Source: an uncultured Alteromonas sp.
GTDB taxonomy: Bacteria > Pseudomonadota > Gammaproteobacteria > Enterobacterales > Alteromonadaceae
Direction of reading: 5' to 3'
Length of the DNA stretch: 64,000 bases
Assembly (NCBI RefSeq): GCF_913058315.1
Contig: NZ_CAJXQY010000004.1
Span: forward strand, 1-64,000
Under the pieces are notes generated by a model. That model had not been told where the DNA came from, made no database searches, and saw only the letters and a program-made list of their open reading frames with translations. Numbering within the stretch: the stretch's first letter is position 1; each line of letters opens with the position of its first letter. The translations under genes were made by a program, and so were the position numbers. Positions 1 through 9,414 of this stretch are shown here, one piece after another.

Positions 1-279
1 GCCAGCCTGTTCAGGCGATCCCGGATAAGCACTACGTGCTTTCCGGGATGACGGAGTAAAAGCTATCTTGGCTGAGCCAGCCTGTTCGGGAGATCCCGGA
101 TAAGCACAGTGTGCTTTCCGGGATGACGGAGTAAAAGCTATCTTGGCTGAGCCAGCCTGTTCAGGTGATCCCGGATAAGCACTACGTGCTTTCCGGGATG
201 ACGGAGTAAAATCTATCTTGGCTGAGCCAGCCTGTTCAGGTGATCCCGGATAAGCACTGCGTGCTTTCCGGGATGACGG
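1..279. repeat. Tandem array of four ~75 bp units, each with a long imperfect hairpin (ATCCCGGATAAGCAC-NNN-GTGCTTTCCGGGAT), REP-like
   Basis: Units start at 1, 76, 151 and 226 with 'gccagcctgttc'; exact 75 bp spacing; the fourth unit loses its tail after ~279. The array may continue left of the window. Confidence 0.95.
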
Positions 280-287
280 AATAGTGC

Positions 288-308
288 ATACCGGCTCAAG
301 GCCGGTAT
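288..308. repeat. Short perfect inverted repeat ATACCGGC-TCAAG-GCCGGTAT
   Basis: 8 bp perfect stem, 5 nt loop, directly after the 75 bp array; no T-tract on either side. Confidence 0.7.
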
Positions 309-370
309 TACGTTGAGGTGTTGACCGATATAACGATGATGGCTTGGCAACTGTTAAGTTGAAGTGTTAA

Positions 371-392
371 AACCCACCTAACGTGGGTATTT
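371..392 (-). terminator. Short Rho-independent-like terminator overlapping the stop codon of the S10 peptidase gene
   Basis: Minus strand reads ACCCAC-GTTAG-GTGGGTTTTAA; the TAG stop is in the loop. Confidence 0.55.
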
Positions 393-1904
393 AGCCGCTT
401 CATTTTTACCCGGCAGTGAGGCTTTGATGAAGTCGCGAATATCGTTGTTAGCCGACTCCAGGTCCTCGTGACGCAAGTACATCATGTGGCCGCTGCGGTA
501 ACCTTTAAAACTCAGGCGATCTTTCATTTTACCGCTCGCATCCAGTTGCCACAGAGTGTATTTGGCATCAAAGTAGTTCGTTGCACCGTCATAGTAACCT
601 GACTGGATCATCACATTCAGATAGGGGTTAGCCGCCATGGCCAGGCGCAGGTTTTCGCCGGTTTTATCGTTACTGCGATCCCACGGGTGAACCGGGCCGA
701 ACATGTTGTATTTTATATCGGTTTTATAATTAAGGACTTCTCGCAGATAGTAATTCAGCGCTGGCGTGAATGAATGCAGCCAGGAGGTTAATTCGGCGTT
801 GTAATCCGGGCGACTGCCGCTATCTTTACCATCAATGCCCAGGTATCGGCTATCCAGCCGACCTACGGTCTTCCCTTCTTCCCGGAGCAGTTCTTTCCAA
901 TAATACCAGGTACTGACATCCAGATTATTCTGCGCAACGGCTTGTTCCGATAACCCCGAGTAAGCGGCTACCTGTTTTACGATCTTTTGTTTTTCGGCGT
1001 CGCTGATAAAGCCGCCACGGGCCACTGCTGGCAGTAACTCGTTCAGCGCAAAGGCTTCAACCTGAGGCAGGAATTCCTCCAGCGCCATATTCTGGTACTC
1101 CGGCGCCAGCAATTTATGGTGCCAGGCGGTCGCGGCGAAATAAGGTAACCGGTTGGCTACTTCTACCGGCCCGTCGCGCTTGATCCCCAGGTCTGTTGGC
1201 GATACCAGAATAACGCCATTGAGATACATCCACTGACTGTTTTGCAACGCCAGAGCGAGCCCTGAAACCCGGGTGGTTCCGTAGCTTTCGCCAATCAGAT
1301 ACTTAGGCGAACGCCAGCGGTTATTGCGGGTAACAAAGGTATTCAGCCATTCTGCCAGATATTTCACATCGGCATTTACACCAAAGAACATGTCTTTTTG
1401 CGCGTCTTTAGACGGTAGTTCACCCTCTTCGTTTTTTAATACCCGGCTGTAGCCTGTGTTGACCGGATTAACATACACAATGTCGGCCACATCCAGAATA
1501 GAGTAAGGATTAGTTTTTACGCCATAAGGCTGTAACGGGTAACCCTCGTCATCGATATTCAGGATAACCGGTCCGGTATAAGCAATATGCATCCATACCG
1601 ACGCGGAGCCAGGCCCGCCATTAAAGCTGATGACCAGCGGGCGCGTGCTGTCGTCTTTGATATCACTGCGTTTGTAATAGGTGTAATGCAAGGTAGCAAC
1701 GGCATCGCCTGCATCATTCCAGACCGGCTGGGTACCAGTCGTGGCGGTGTAATTTAACCGGTCACCGTTAATCGTGGTTTTGTGCTCAGTGACCACGGTG
1801 CTGTCGGGCTCGATACTACGGCCGTAGTCTTCAGCCAGACCTGGCCTGGATGCAAGTAATGTAACCCCCACGGTCAGCAGGAGAAATGATTTAAATAGTG
1901 TCAT
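378..1904 (-). CDS. Secreted S10-family serine carboxypeptidase-like peptidase
   Basis: NGGPGSASVWM and GESYGTTR motifs; C-terminal SGHMMYLRHE; signal peptide if started at MTLFKSFLLL (1904). The ORF track extends to 1949. Confidence 0.85.
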   Translation of the reverse strand: MTLFKSFLLLTVGVTLLASRPGLAEDYGRSIEPDSTVVTEHKTTINGDRLNYTATTGTQPVWNDAGDAVATLHYTYYKRSDIKDDSTRPLVISFNGGPGSASVWMHIAYTGPVILNIDDEGYPLQPYGVKTNPYSILDVADIVYVNPVNTGYSRVLKNEEGELPSKDAQKDMFFGVNADVKYLAEWLNTFVTRNNRWRSPKYLIGESYGTTRVSGLALALQNSQWMYLNGVILVSPTDLGIKRDGPVEVANRLPYFAATAWHHKLLAPEYQNMALEEFLPQVEAFALNELLPAVARGGFISDAEKQKIVKQVAAYSGLSEQAVAQNNLDVSTWYYWKELLREEGKTVGRLDSRYLGIDGKDSGSRPDYNAELTSWLHSFTPALNYYLREVLNYKTDIKYNMFGPVHPWDRSNDKTGENLRLAMAANPYLNVMIQSGYYDGATNYFDAKYTLWQLDASGKMKDRLSFKGYRSGHMMYLRHEDLESANNDIRDFIKASLPGKNEAAKYPR

Positions 1905-2076
1905 TAGCGCTCTCTTTTTATTGTAATCACGCTTATCATAATGGCACAAAACGCGCGTGAGTTTGAATACTACAAAGCCTGACGGCTGTAAACCAGCGAC
2001 ATCTGGCAGTTGCAGGCTAAAACAAAAAGAGAATGGGGAGGGTGATACGAGCCAACTCCCGTATCACCGCAGGCAG

Positions 2077-4851
2077 TTAAAGATTGTATTGCGTTTCGAG
2101 CTGTGTCACCCGGGCTTTGGCATCGGCAGATTCAAACATACGATCGGCCAGACGACGCTTTGCCAACGGTTTTAAATCCATCTTCAGCAGTAACTCAACG
2201 TAGTTAAGGTAAATCTCCTCGCTACGTACCTCTTCCGACATCACACTGTCGTAGATCCCTTTGGCCTCTTCGGTTTCACCCTTATCGATTAACACCTGGG
2301 CCAGGGTATCGGCAATTTCCGGTGCCTTTGGTACTACCGCAAGTGCTTGCCGGGCATGCTCTTCGGCTTCATCCAGCATTCCTTCCTGATGTTCAAGATA
2401 GGCCAGATTATTTAAGGCAATGGCATTTTCCGGCTGCTTTTCAGCAAGCTGGCGATACACTTCGACGGCTTTACCGCGATCGCGCTGGATCAGGCGCTCT
2501 GCATACAACAGCATGGCCTGAGTATTGTTCGGATTGTTTTCTCTGAACGCAGTGACCAGCGCAAAAGCCTCATCAGACTGGCCAGCCATTTCGTGTGCGG
2601 CCATGGCCAACAGCAAGTTACGGGTGTTGGGTATTGCCTCATAAGCGGCTAACGCGTTAGGGATAGCGCCAGTCGGGTTATCCCGGTAAAGTTGTAAGCG
2701 CGCTCTGATGCCTCTGACATAAGGCAGCGACTGCTCCTGCTCCGACAGCTGACTGAGGATGGCTTCCGTTTGTGGAATTTGCCTCAACATGGCATGGAAA
2801 TGCGCCTTAACGATTTCAATCTGACGGTCGGGGCGCTTTTCCAGAAAACCACTCATCAACTCTACGCCTGCCTGGAAGCGGCTTTGCAAATCCAGGATCA
2901 TCGCCAAGCCAAGCACAGCAGTTTTGTGATTTGGCTGTTCGGTCAGCCAGGTATCGTAATGCGCTTTCGCCTCGTTGATCCGAGAACCGGCCAGCAACAA
3001 TCGCCCTTTGGTATCCCAAAATAAACTCGGGGTATCTTCATTAACCGCTACCTGCTGGATCAGCTTAATGCCGTCATCGATTCTCTTTTCAGCCAGGTAC
3101 ACTCTGGCCAGCAAGATTTTTGGCACCGCGGCATCCGGGTGACGGGCAACAACTTCCTGCAGGTAATTAACCGCTTCGTTGGCTTTACCCATTTGCTTTT
3201 GCACTATGTACAGCAGCGCCAGTGATGCCTGATCGGTGGCATCGATGTTAAGCGCCTCTTTGATTGCCTCCAGTGCCTGCTGAGGTTGTTCCTGCAACAT
3301 GGCAAGTGACACCCGCTGTACTTTTGCTTTAAGGCTCTTATTGTCCAGCGCCTCGGCTTTGGCAATAGCGGCTTCAGCGGCTTCGAAGTTTTGTTGAGCG
3401 ATATAAACCTGCCCCTTCACCAGCCAGGGGCCGGCATTCTGAGGTTCGGCTTTTTGCCAGTTTTCAGCAACTTCCAATGCTTTGTCGAACTGACGGGTGG
3501 TAATGTAGGCGTTAGCCAGGGTCTGTTGCCCGACCGTCAGTTCCGGCGCACGTTCTACCGCGGCTTCCAGGTTTACCAGGCCTTCAGCATCATTCATCGA
3601 CAGCTGTAGTACGCCTATGCGGGTTAAATCTTCAGCCGTGGTGGCTATCGGCACCGACTTTTCAATCATCGCTCTGGCATCCACCACATTACCGCTTTGC
3701 AGTAACTGATAACCGGCTTTTGAAAACAACATCGCATCGTTATCGGCTTCACCGTCTACTCTGGACAGAATATCGGTGGCTTCCTCGCTTTTCCCCTGTT
3801 GCAGTAAACTGTTTGCCAGCATTCGAAGTGCCGCATGTGAGGGCGGTAAATCTGAGGCAATCATCGACAGGTGGCGGGTGGTGGCCGCGTAATCGTTTAA
3901 CTGATAAGCACTGAATCCGGCTAACAGCCGGGCTAAAGGATCGTTGCGGCCATTTTGAATGGCGGTTTCAAGGTGCTTGAGAGCTGCGCTGAAATTATCA
4001 TTTCGAACTTCAATAACGCCTTTAAACTGATTCAGTAAGGGGTGGTTAGCGCTTTTTCCCAGCAGTTCATCAACCAATGGACTGGCGTCTTCAAAGCGCT
4101 TGGCATCCATCAGGATGGCGGTCAGGATAAATTTGGTTTCAGTGTCATCCGGCGCCACATCCAGATACGCATCGTAGGCTGTTACCGCGGCATCGAGATT
4201 TCTCAGATACATATTCAAACGTGCTTGTTGCATCAACACGTCTTTATTCATTGGCGCCTGCTGATGCAGGGTATTGATGGCCTGTAATGAGCCTTCATAA
4301 TCTTCATCCAGCACCTTACCCAGTGCCAGAGATAGCCCTTTGTACACACTCGATGTATCTATTTTTGCAATATCTTCCAGCAGGACTCTGGCTTCTTTGT
4401 TCTTTTCCAGTCGCAGCAGGGCTTCAAGCTTGTAGTAAGTTACTTCGGCCCGTTTTACCGGGGTTAAACCGTCGACATTGTGGTTGATTTCAGACAACGC
4501 AACTTCCGAGTTGGTTTCCTGATAGGCCCGGGTGATTAGTGGCAAAACTTCGCTCACTTCATAACCGAGGTCCAATGCCCGGTTGAGTTCTTTTTCGGCG
4601 GCCGCAAAGTCTTTTTGTTGGAGATAGAGCTGGCCAAGTTCAAACCGTGCGTCTGGATCCTTGGGATCTTTTTGAATGGCGCTCTTATACTCGATAATGG
4701 CCGACTGACTGTCTTTTGCTTCAACAAACTGGCGCGCTGCGAGCATGTGTTCTTCACTGGTTTTCTGACCGCAGCCGGTCAGTGAGAGGCTGGCAATACC
4801 CAGCAGTACAGCGCCCAACACGGCATTACGATTAAACGACTTTCTTTTCAT
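2077..4851 (-). CDS. prsT: PEP-CTERM/XrtA-system-type TPR-repeat lipoprotein (PrsT-like)
   Basis: Lipobox SLTGCG; about 20 TPR-like repeats; N-terminal region resembles the PrsT family (AAIIEYKSAIQKDP..AEKELNRALDLGY). Start set at MKRKSF. Confidence 0.75.
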   Translation of the reverse strand: MKRKSFNRNAVLGAVLLGIASLSLTGCGQKTSEEHMLAARQFVEAKDSQSAIIEYKSAIQKDPKDPDARFELGQLYLQQKDFAAAEKELNRALDLGYEVSEVLPLITRAYQETNSEVALSEINHNVDGLTPVKRAEVTYYKLEALLRLEKNKEARVLLEDIAKIDTSSVYKGLSLALGKVLDEDYEGSLQAINTLHQQAPMNKDVLMQQARLNMYLRNLDAAVTAYDAYLDVAPDDTETKFILTAILMDAKRFEDASPLVDELLGKSANHPLLNQFKGVIEVRNDNFSAALKHLETAIQNGRNDPLARLLAGFSAYQLNDYAATTRHLSMIASDLPPSHAALRMLANSLLQQGKSEEATDILSRVDGEADNDAMLFSKAGYQLLQSGNVVDARAMIEKSVPIATTAEDLTRIGVLQLSMNDAEGLVNLEAAVERAPELTVGQQTLANAYITTRQFDKALEVAENWQKAEPQNAGPWLVKGQVYIAQQNFEAAEAAIAKAEALDNKSLKAKVQRVSLAMLQEQPQQALEAIKEALNIDATDQASLALLYIVQKQMGKANEAVNYLQEVVARHPDAAVPKILLARVYLAEKRIDDGIKLIQQVAVNEDTPSLFWDTKGRLLLAGSRINEAKAHYDTWLTEQPNHKTAVLGLAMILDLQSRFQAGVELMSGFLEKRPDRQIEIVKAHFHAMLRQIPQTEAILSQLSEQEQSLPYVRGIRARLQLYRDNPTGAIPNALAAYEAIPNTRNLLLAMAAHEMAGQSDEAFALVTAFRENNPNNTQAMLLYAERLIQRDRGKAVEVYRQLAEKQPENAIALNNLAYLEHQEGMLDEAEEHARQALAVVPKAPEIADTLAQVLIDKGETEEAKGIYDSVMSEEVRSEEIYLNYVELLLKMDLKPLAKRRLADRMFESADAKARVTQLETQYNL

Positions 4852-5010
4852 AAAGCTTACCTTGCAATTGATTCTCAGACTTTCCATATTGTTACAGCAC
4901 TAATACCAATCAGACGTGGTATCCATACTACTATTGGCCTATAATAGTGTTTTAATAATCAGCTGGCTTTCTGCTATGCCCCATCCGAGTTATTCAGGAT
5001 CCGTAATTTA

Positions 5011-6765
5011 ATGACCACAAATGTCGAACTGACCTTCACAGACCTTAATCTTCCGCAGCCTATCTTACAAGCCTTAGAGAAAGTTGGCTACGAGAAACCG
5101 TCGCCAATTCAGGCGGAAAGTATTCCGTTATTACTGGACGGACACGATCTGTTAGGTCAGGCACAAACCGGTACCGGTAAAACGGCAGCATTTGCTCTGC
5201 CAATGCTGGCCAACCTAGATGTCGAAGCCAATTATCCGCAGTTACTGGTATTGGCACCAACCCGCGAGCTTGCAATTCAGGTTGCCGAAGCCTTCCAGGC
5301 TTACGCCAGTTTCTCTAAAAAAATTCGGGTACTGCCAGTCTACGGTGGTCAGTCTTACGATAATCAAATCCGTCAGTTAAAGCGCGGCGTTCAGGTAATT
5401 GTTGGAACCCCAGGGCGGGTAATCGATCACATTAAACGTGGCACACTGAAACTCGATCAGCTCAAATTCCTGGTCCTTGACGAAGCCGACGAAATGTTAC
5501 GTATGGGCTTTATAGATGACGTAGAACTTATTCTAAGCCATGCACCGGCAGAGCGTCAGACCGCGCTGTTCTCTGCTACCATGCCGGGGCCGATCAAGAA
5601 GATAACTGAACGTTATTTAAAAAATCCCAAGCATGTCAAAATTGCGTCAAAGGTCAGTACCGCGAGTACTATCCGTCAACGTTACTGTCAGGTAGCCGGG
5701 CACCACAAACTTGAAGCGCTTACCCGCATCATGGAAGTTGAGCCTTTTGACGGGGTGATTATTTTTGTGCGCACCAAAACTGCCACGCTGGAATTATCCG
5801 AAAAACTGGCGGCCAGAGGCTATGATGTTGAGCCGTTAAATGGTGACATTCCCCAGAATGCCCGGGAGCGCACCGTTGACCGTCTGAAACAGGGTAAAAT
5901 TGATATTCTGGTAGCTACCGACGTGGTTGCCCGTGGTCTGGACGTTGAGCGTGTTAGCCATGTTATTAACTTCGACGTGCCTTACGATACGGAAAGTTAC
6001 GTCCACCGTATTGGCCGTACAGGTCGTGCAGGGCGTACCGGCGATGCAATCCTGTTTATCTCTCATCGCGAAAAGCGCATGCTGCAATCCATTGAGAAGG
6101 CCACCCGCCAGACCATTGAAGCAATGCCAATTCCATCGATCACGGAATTAAACGAAACCCGCCTGAGTAATTTTAAACAAAGCATTTCCGAGGCCACCAA
6201 AGACGACAGTCTTGAAAACCTGATGCCGATAGTGGACATGCTGCGCGAAGAAATTGAAGCCAGCCCGGAAGTATTACTGGCAGCACTGGTGAAAATTGCC
6301 CAGGGTGATGAGCCGTTATTGTTAAAAGAGTCTGATCGTCCGGACCTGCATAGCAACCCGCGCCGTGAGCGCGATTTCGATGGTGCAAACCGCCGCGATC
6401 GTGATAACGGCAAAGGCCGTGATGCACGTCGTAAATCACCGCGTGATAGCCGCCGTCCTGATGAAGGTAAGCAACGCTTCCGCATTGAGGTTGGTCATGT
6501 TCATGGCGTTAAGCCGGGCAACATTGTGGGTGCTATCGCCAATGAAGCGAATATCGACAGTAAGCATATTGGCGCTATCGAAATTTACGATAATTTCAGT
6601 ACCGTAGACTTACCAGAAGCAATGCCTGCAGAAACACGTCAAACCCTTCAGGGTACACGGGTAGCAGGCCAGCGACTGGCGCTTCGTGAATGGTCAGATA
6701 AACCACCAGCGAAAGGTAAGGGCAAAGGCCCTGGCGCAGGTAAAGGTAAACCTCGCGGCAAATAA
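5011..6765 (+). CDS. deaD: DEAD-box ATP-dependent RNA helicase DeaD/CsdA
   Basis: AQTGTGKT, PTRELA, VLDEADEML, SAT, HRIGRTGRAGR motifs; C-terminal DbpA-like RNA-binding domain (RIEVGHVHGVKPGNIVGAIANEA) and basic tail. Confidence 0.95.
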   Translation: MTTNVELTFTDLNLPQPILQALEKVGYEKPSPIQAESIPLLLDGHDLLGQAQTGTGKTAAFALPMLANLDVEANYPQLLVLAPTRELAIQVAEAFQAYASFSKKIRVLPVYGGQSYDNQIRQLKRGVQVIVGTPGRVIDHIKRGTLKLDQLKFLVLDEADEMLRMGFIDDVELILSHAPAERQTALFSATMPGPIKKITERYLKNPKHVKIASKVSTASTIRQRYCQVAGHHKLEALTRIMEVEPFDGVIIFVRTKTATLELSEKLAARGYDVEPLNGDIPQNARERTVDRLKQGKIDILVATDVVARGLDVERVSHVINFDVPYDTESYVHRIGRTGRAGRTGDAILFISHREKRMLQSIEKATRQTIEAMPIPSITELNETRLSNFKQSISEATKDDSLENLMPIVDMLREEIEASPEVLLAALVKIAQGDEPLLLKESDRPDLHSNPRRERDFDGANRRDRDNGKGRDARRKSPRDSRRPDEGKQRFRIEVGHVHGVKPGNIVGAIANEANIDSKHIGAIEIYDNFSTVDLPEAMPAETRQTLQGTRVAGQRLALREWSDKPPAKGKGKGPGAGKGKPRGK

Positions 6766-6855
6766 CAATAACGTCTAAAAAATTCTTTTTTATTCGTTTG
6801 AACAATATAAATATCGGGGCACACTAGCTGCAATTAGATACATTGAGAGTTTGAT

Positions 6856-8253
6856 ATGCGCTACTTCCCGTTATTTATTGATACCCAGAGCCTGCCCTGC
6901 CTGATAGTGGGGGCAGGTGAAGTGGCCGCCCGCAAACTCGAACTCCTGTTAAAAAGCGAAGCACAGGTTACTGTAGTAGCCCCTGATGTCTGTGGCACCG
7001 TTAAGCATTTAGCGGGCGCTTCACAAGTCACCCTGCATCAACGTCCATTTACCAGTTCCGATCTCGACAATGTAAGAGTCGTCTTTGTGGCTACCAGCGA
7101 CGAAGCCCTGAATGCTGAAATCCATGCTGAAGCCACAGCCCGGGGCTTGCTGGTTAATGTCGTGGATAACACTCCTCTTTGTGGCTTTATTACGCCGTCT
7201 ATTATTGATCGTTCCCCGATTGTTATTGCCATGAGCAGTGGTGGTCATGCGCCAGTATTACTGCGTTACATGCGCCAGAAACTGGAGTCGTTGATCCCGG
7301 CGAATGTGAGCAAACTGGGGGCATTTTCGGAACGCTTCCGTAACAAGGTAAAATCAACACTGGCATCGGTTACCGCCCGTCGTTATTTCTGGGAGTCCGT
7401 GCTCGATGGTGACATCGCAGAGGAAGTCACCCAGGGCAATAACGATAAAGCAGTAGAAAAGTTTGAGTCGGCGCTGGCCGCTGCCGCCGAGAATAAACAA
7501 ACAGAAGGCCAGGTCTATTTAGTTGGCGCCGGCCCGGGCGATCCGGACTTACTGACCTTTCGCGCTTTACGCCTGATGCAAAAAGCGGATGTGGTGGTGT
7601 ACGACCGTCTGGTGTCGCCGCAAATTCTGGAACTGGTCCGTCGCGACGCTGAAAAAGTCTACGTGGGCAAAGCAAAAAGCATTCATACCGTCCCCCAGGA
7701 CGACATCAATCAGCTATTGGTAAAATATGCCAAAGAAGGTAACCGGGTTGTGCGCTTAAAAGGCGGCGACCCTTTTATCTTTGGTCGTGGCGGTGAAGAA
7801 ATCCAGCGCCTGATAGAAGAAGGCATTTCCTTCCAGGTGGTACCAGGTATTACCGCAGCCGCTGGTGCAGGGAGTTATGCAGGAATACCGCTTACGCACC
7901 GCGATCACGCTCAGTCGGTGGTATTTGCCACCGGTCATTTAAAAAACAATAGCATCGATTTAAACTGGCCTTCTCTGGCACAGCCTAATCAAACCGCCGT
8001 TTTTTACATGGGGCTCACCGGCCTGCCGATTATTTGTGAACAGTTAATCAAACATGGCCTGGCGCCATCTACTCCCATTGCACTGGTGCAATCGGCGACT
8101 ACCCAGCAGCAAAAAGTCATCACGGGCACACTGGCCGATATGCCGAATCATCCTCAGCTGGGGGAAATCAAACCACCGGCCTTAATTATTGTGGGCGGTG
8201 TTGTGAGCCTGCAAAAACAGCTCAACTGGTTTGAACCTGGTCAGTCTGTTTAA
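6856..8253 (+). CDS. cysG: Siroheme synthase (precorrin-2 dehydrogenase/ferrochelatase + uroporphyrinogen-III C-methyltransferase)
   Basis: N-terminal Rossmann GAGEVAARK; C-terminal VGAGPGDPDLLT and RLKGGDPFIFGRGGEE; 465 aa. Confidence 0.95.
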   Translation: MRYFPLFIDTQSLPCLIVGAGEVAARKLELLLKSEAQVTVVAPDVCGTVKHLAGASQVTLHQRPFTSSDLDNVRVVFVATSDEALNAEIHAEATARGLLVNVVDNTPLCGFITPSIIDRSPIVIAMSSGGHAPVLLRYMRQKLESLIPANVSKLGAFSERFRNKVKSTLASVTARRYFWESVLDGDIAEEVTQGNNDKAVEKFESALAAAAENKQTEGQVYLVGAGPGDPDLLTFRALRLMQKADVVVYDRLVSPQILELVRRDAEKVYVGKAKSIHTVPQDDINQLLVKYAKEGNRVVRLKGGDPFIFGRGGEEIQRLIEEGISFQVVPGITAAAGAGSYAGIPLTHRDHAQSVVFATGHLKNNSIDLNWPSLAQPNQTAVFYMGLTGLPIICEQLIKHGLAPSTPIALVQSATTQQQKVITGTLADMPNHPQLGEIKPPALIIVGGVVSLQKQLNWFEPGQSV

Positions 8254-8303
8254 GCTGAAAAATTGCGCTACACTTAACGGATGTCTCCGTTAAGTCGTTG
8301 CCA

Positions 8304-9278
8304 ATGAAACGTTTTAGCCTCACCTGTTGCTGTTATTTGCTGTGCTGTGTAATCAATATTGCGTTTGCAGAGCAAACCGCTTACCGACGAACGGCGGAAG
8401 CAGCAGGCACGCATTACACTTTTGCCTGGCTCGATCACGACAATAAACCCCGTAAAATTTCTTTTTTATTGCCGGATGACAGTAGCCGGCAGTTGCCTGT
8501 TCAGCAGGTTAACTACAACCCTCAACTGGCACTCAGGGCAGTCGAGATAGAGTTACTCAAAGCTGCGCGGGATATTGATCCCCGAGAGGCTCGTTTTAAG
8601 CTGATTAACCGCCATGATTCGCTGGAATTCAGCTTAAGCGGTAAAGATGAAAAGCGCCTTGATGAACTGACGACTGAATTAAAGGAAACCCAGGAAACCG
8701 CCCTCAATAACTACCTGACCGAGCGTTATTTTCAGCATTACAAAACGCCGCTGTTACAGGAAGCAATCAAACCCAACCATATACGCTACATTGAAGAAAG
8801 CACGCTGCCGCTGATCCCGTTAGCCCAGTCGCTGTATGATATTGTTGATGAGCAATCCAATGCGCGCTCTTACCTTAATTTACTGCTTAGCTGGGCACAA
8901 ACCATTCCCTACGATGAACTGACCAATCGCGTATCGAGTAATGGTTCAGGCTTTTCCCCGCCGCTGGCCGTGCTCAATCAAAACCTCGGTGACTGCGATA
9001 GTAAGTCAGTACTTACTGCTTCTTTGATAAGAGCGTTTTTGCCGAATAACTCCATGCGCCTGGTGTTGTTGCGCAATCATGCACTACTGGCCATTGCCAT
9101 GACACCGCTGACTAAAGACACCACCATGATGATAGACGGCATGCCGTTTATTTTACTCGACCCAACCGGACCGGCCCAGATGACACTGGGTGAAGTCAGC
9201 CAGTCCACCAAACAAGCCATTGCTTCTAAGCAGTACACACTGGAAGTCATTCCGCCGGCAGTGGCGCGGCAGCAATAG
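8304..9278 (+). CDS. Exported protein with transglutaminase-like Cys-His-Asp core
   Basis: Signal peptide MKRFSLTCCCYLLCCVINIAFA; ordered motifs NLGDCDSKS ... RNHALLAI ... ILLDPTGP. ORF track starts at 8298. Confidence 0.6.
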   Translation: MKRFSLTCCCYLLCCVINIAFAEQTAYRRTAEAAGTHYTFAWLDHDNKPRKISFLLPDDSSRQLPVQQVNYNPQLALRAVEIELLKAARDIDPREARFKLINRHDSLEFSLSGKDEKRLDELTTELKETQETALNNYLTERYFQHYKTPLLQEAIKPNHIRYIEESTLPLIPLAQSLYDIVDEQSNARSYLNLLLSWAQTIPYDELTNRVSSNGSGFSPPLAVLNQNLGDCDSKSVLTASLIRAFLPNNSMRLVLLRNHALLAIAMTPLTKDTTMMIDGMPFILLDPTGPAQMTLGEVSQSTKQAIASKQYTLEVIPPAVARQQ

Positions 9279-9304
9279 GTTGGAGATTTACCGGAAAAAG
9301 TCTT

Positions 9305-9331
9305 TCCCGGTTTGGCAAAGCGAAACCGGGA
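9305..9331. repeat. Inverted repeat TCCCGGTTT-N9-AAACCGGGA between convergent genes
   Basis: 9 bp perfect stem; no T-tract; ends in CCGGGATGA like the array at 1-279. Confidence 0.7.
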
Positions 9332-9414
9332 TGATTGTGTGGGTAGAAAACGCAATAGCAACTGGGAATAAAACCAACTCAGTTACCGGTTTCATTCCCT
9401 TATGGCAGTCGCAT

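Noticed and set aside
1-279. CRISPR array
   Set aside because: The whole 75 bp unit is repeated, including the would-be spacers, and no cas genes are nearby.
6063-6485. 140 aa minus-strand ORF inside deaD
   Set aside because: Fully antisense to a well-supported helicase; Arg/Ser-rich composition is typical of reverse-frame artefacts.
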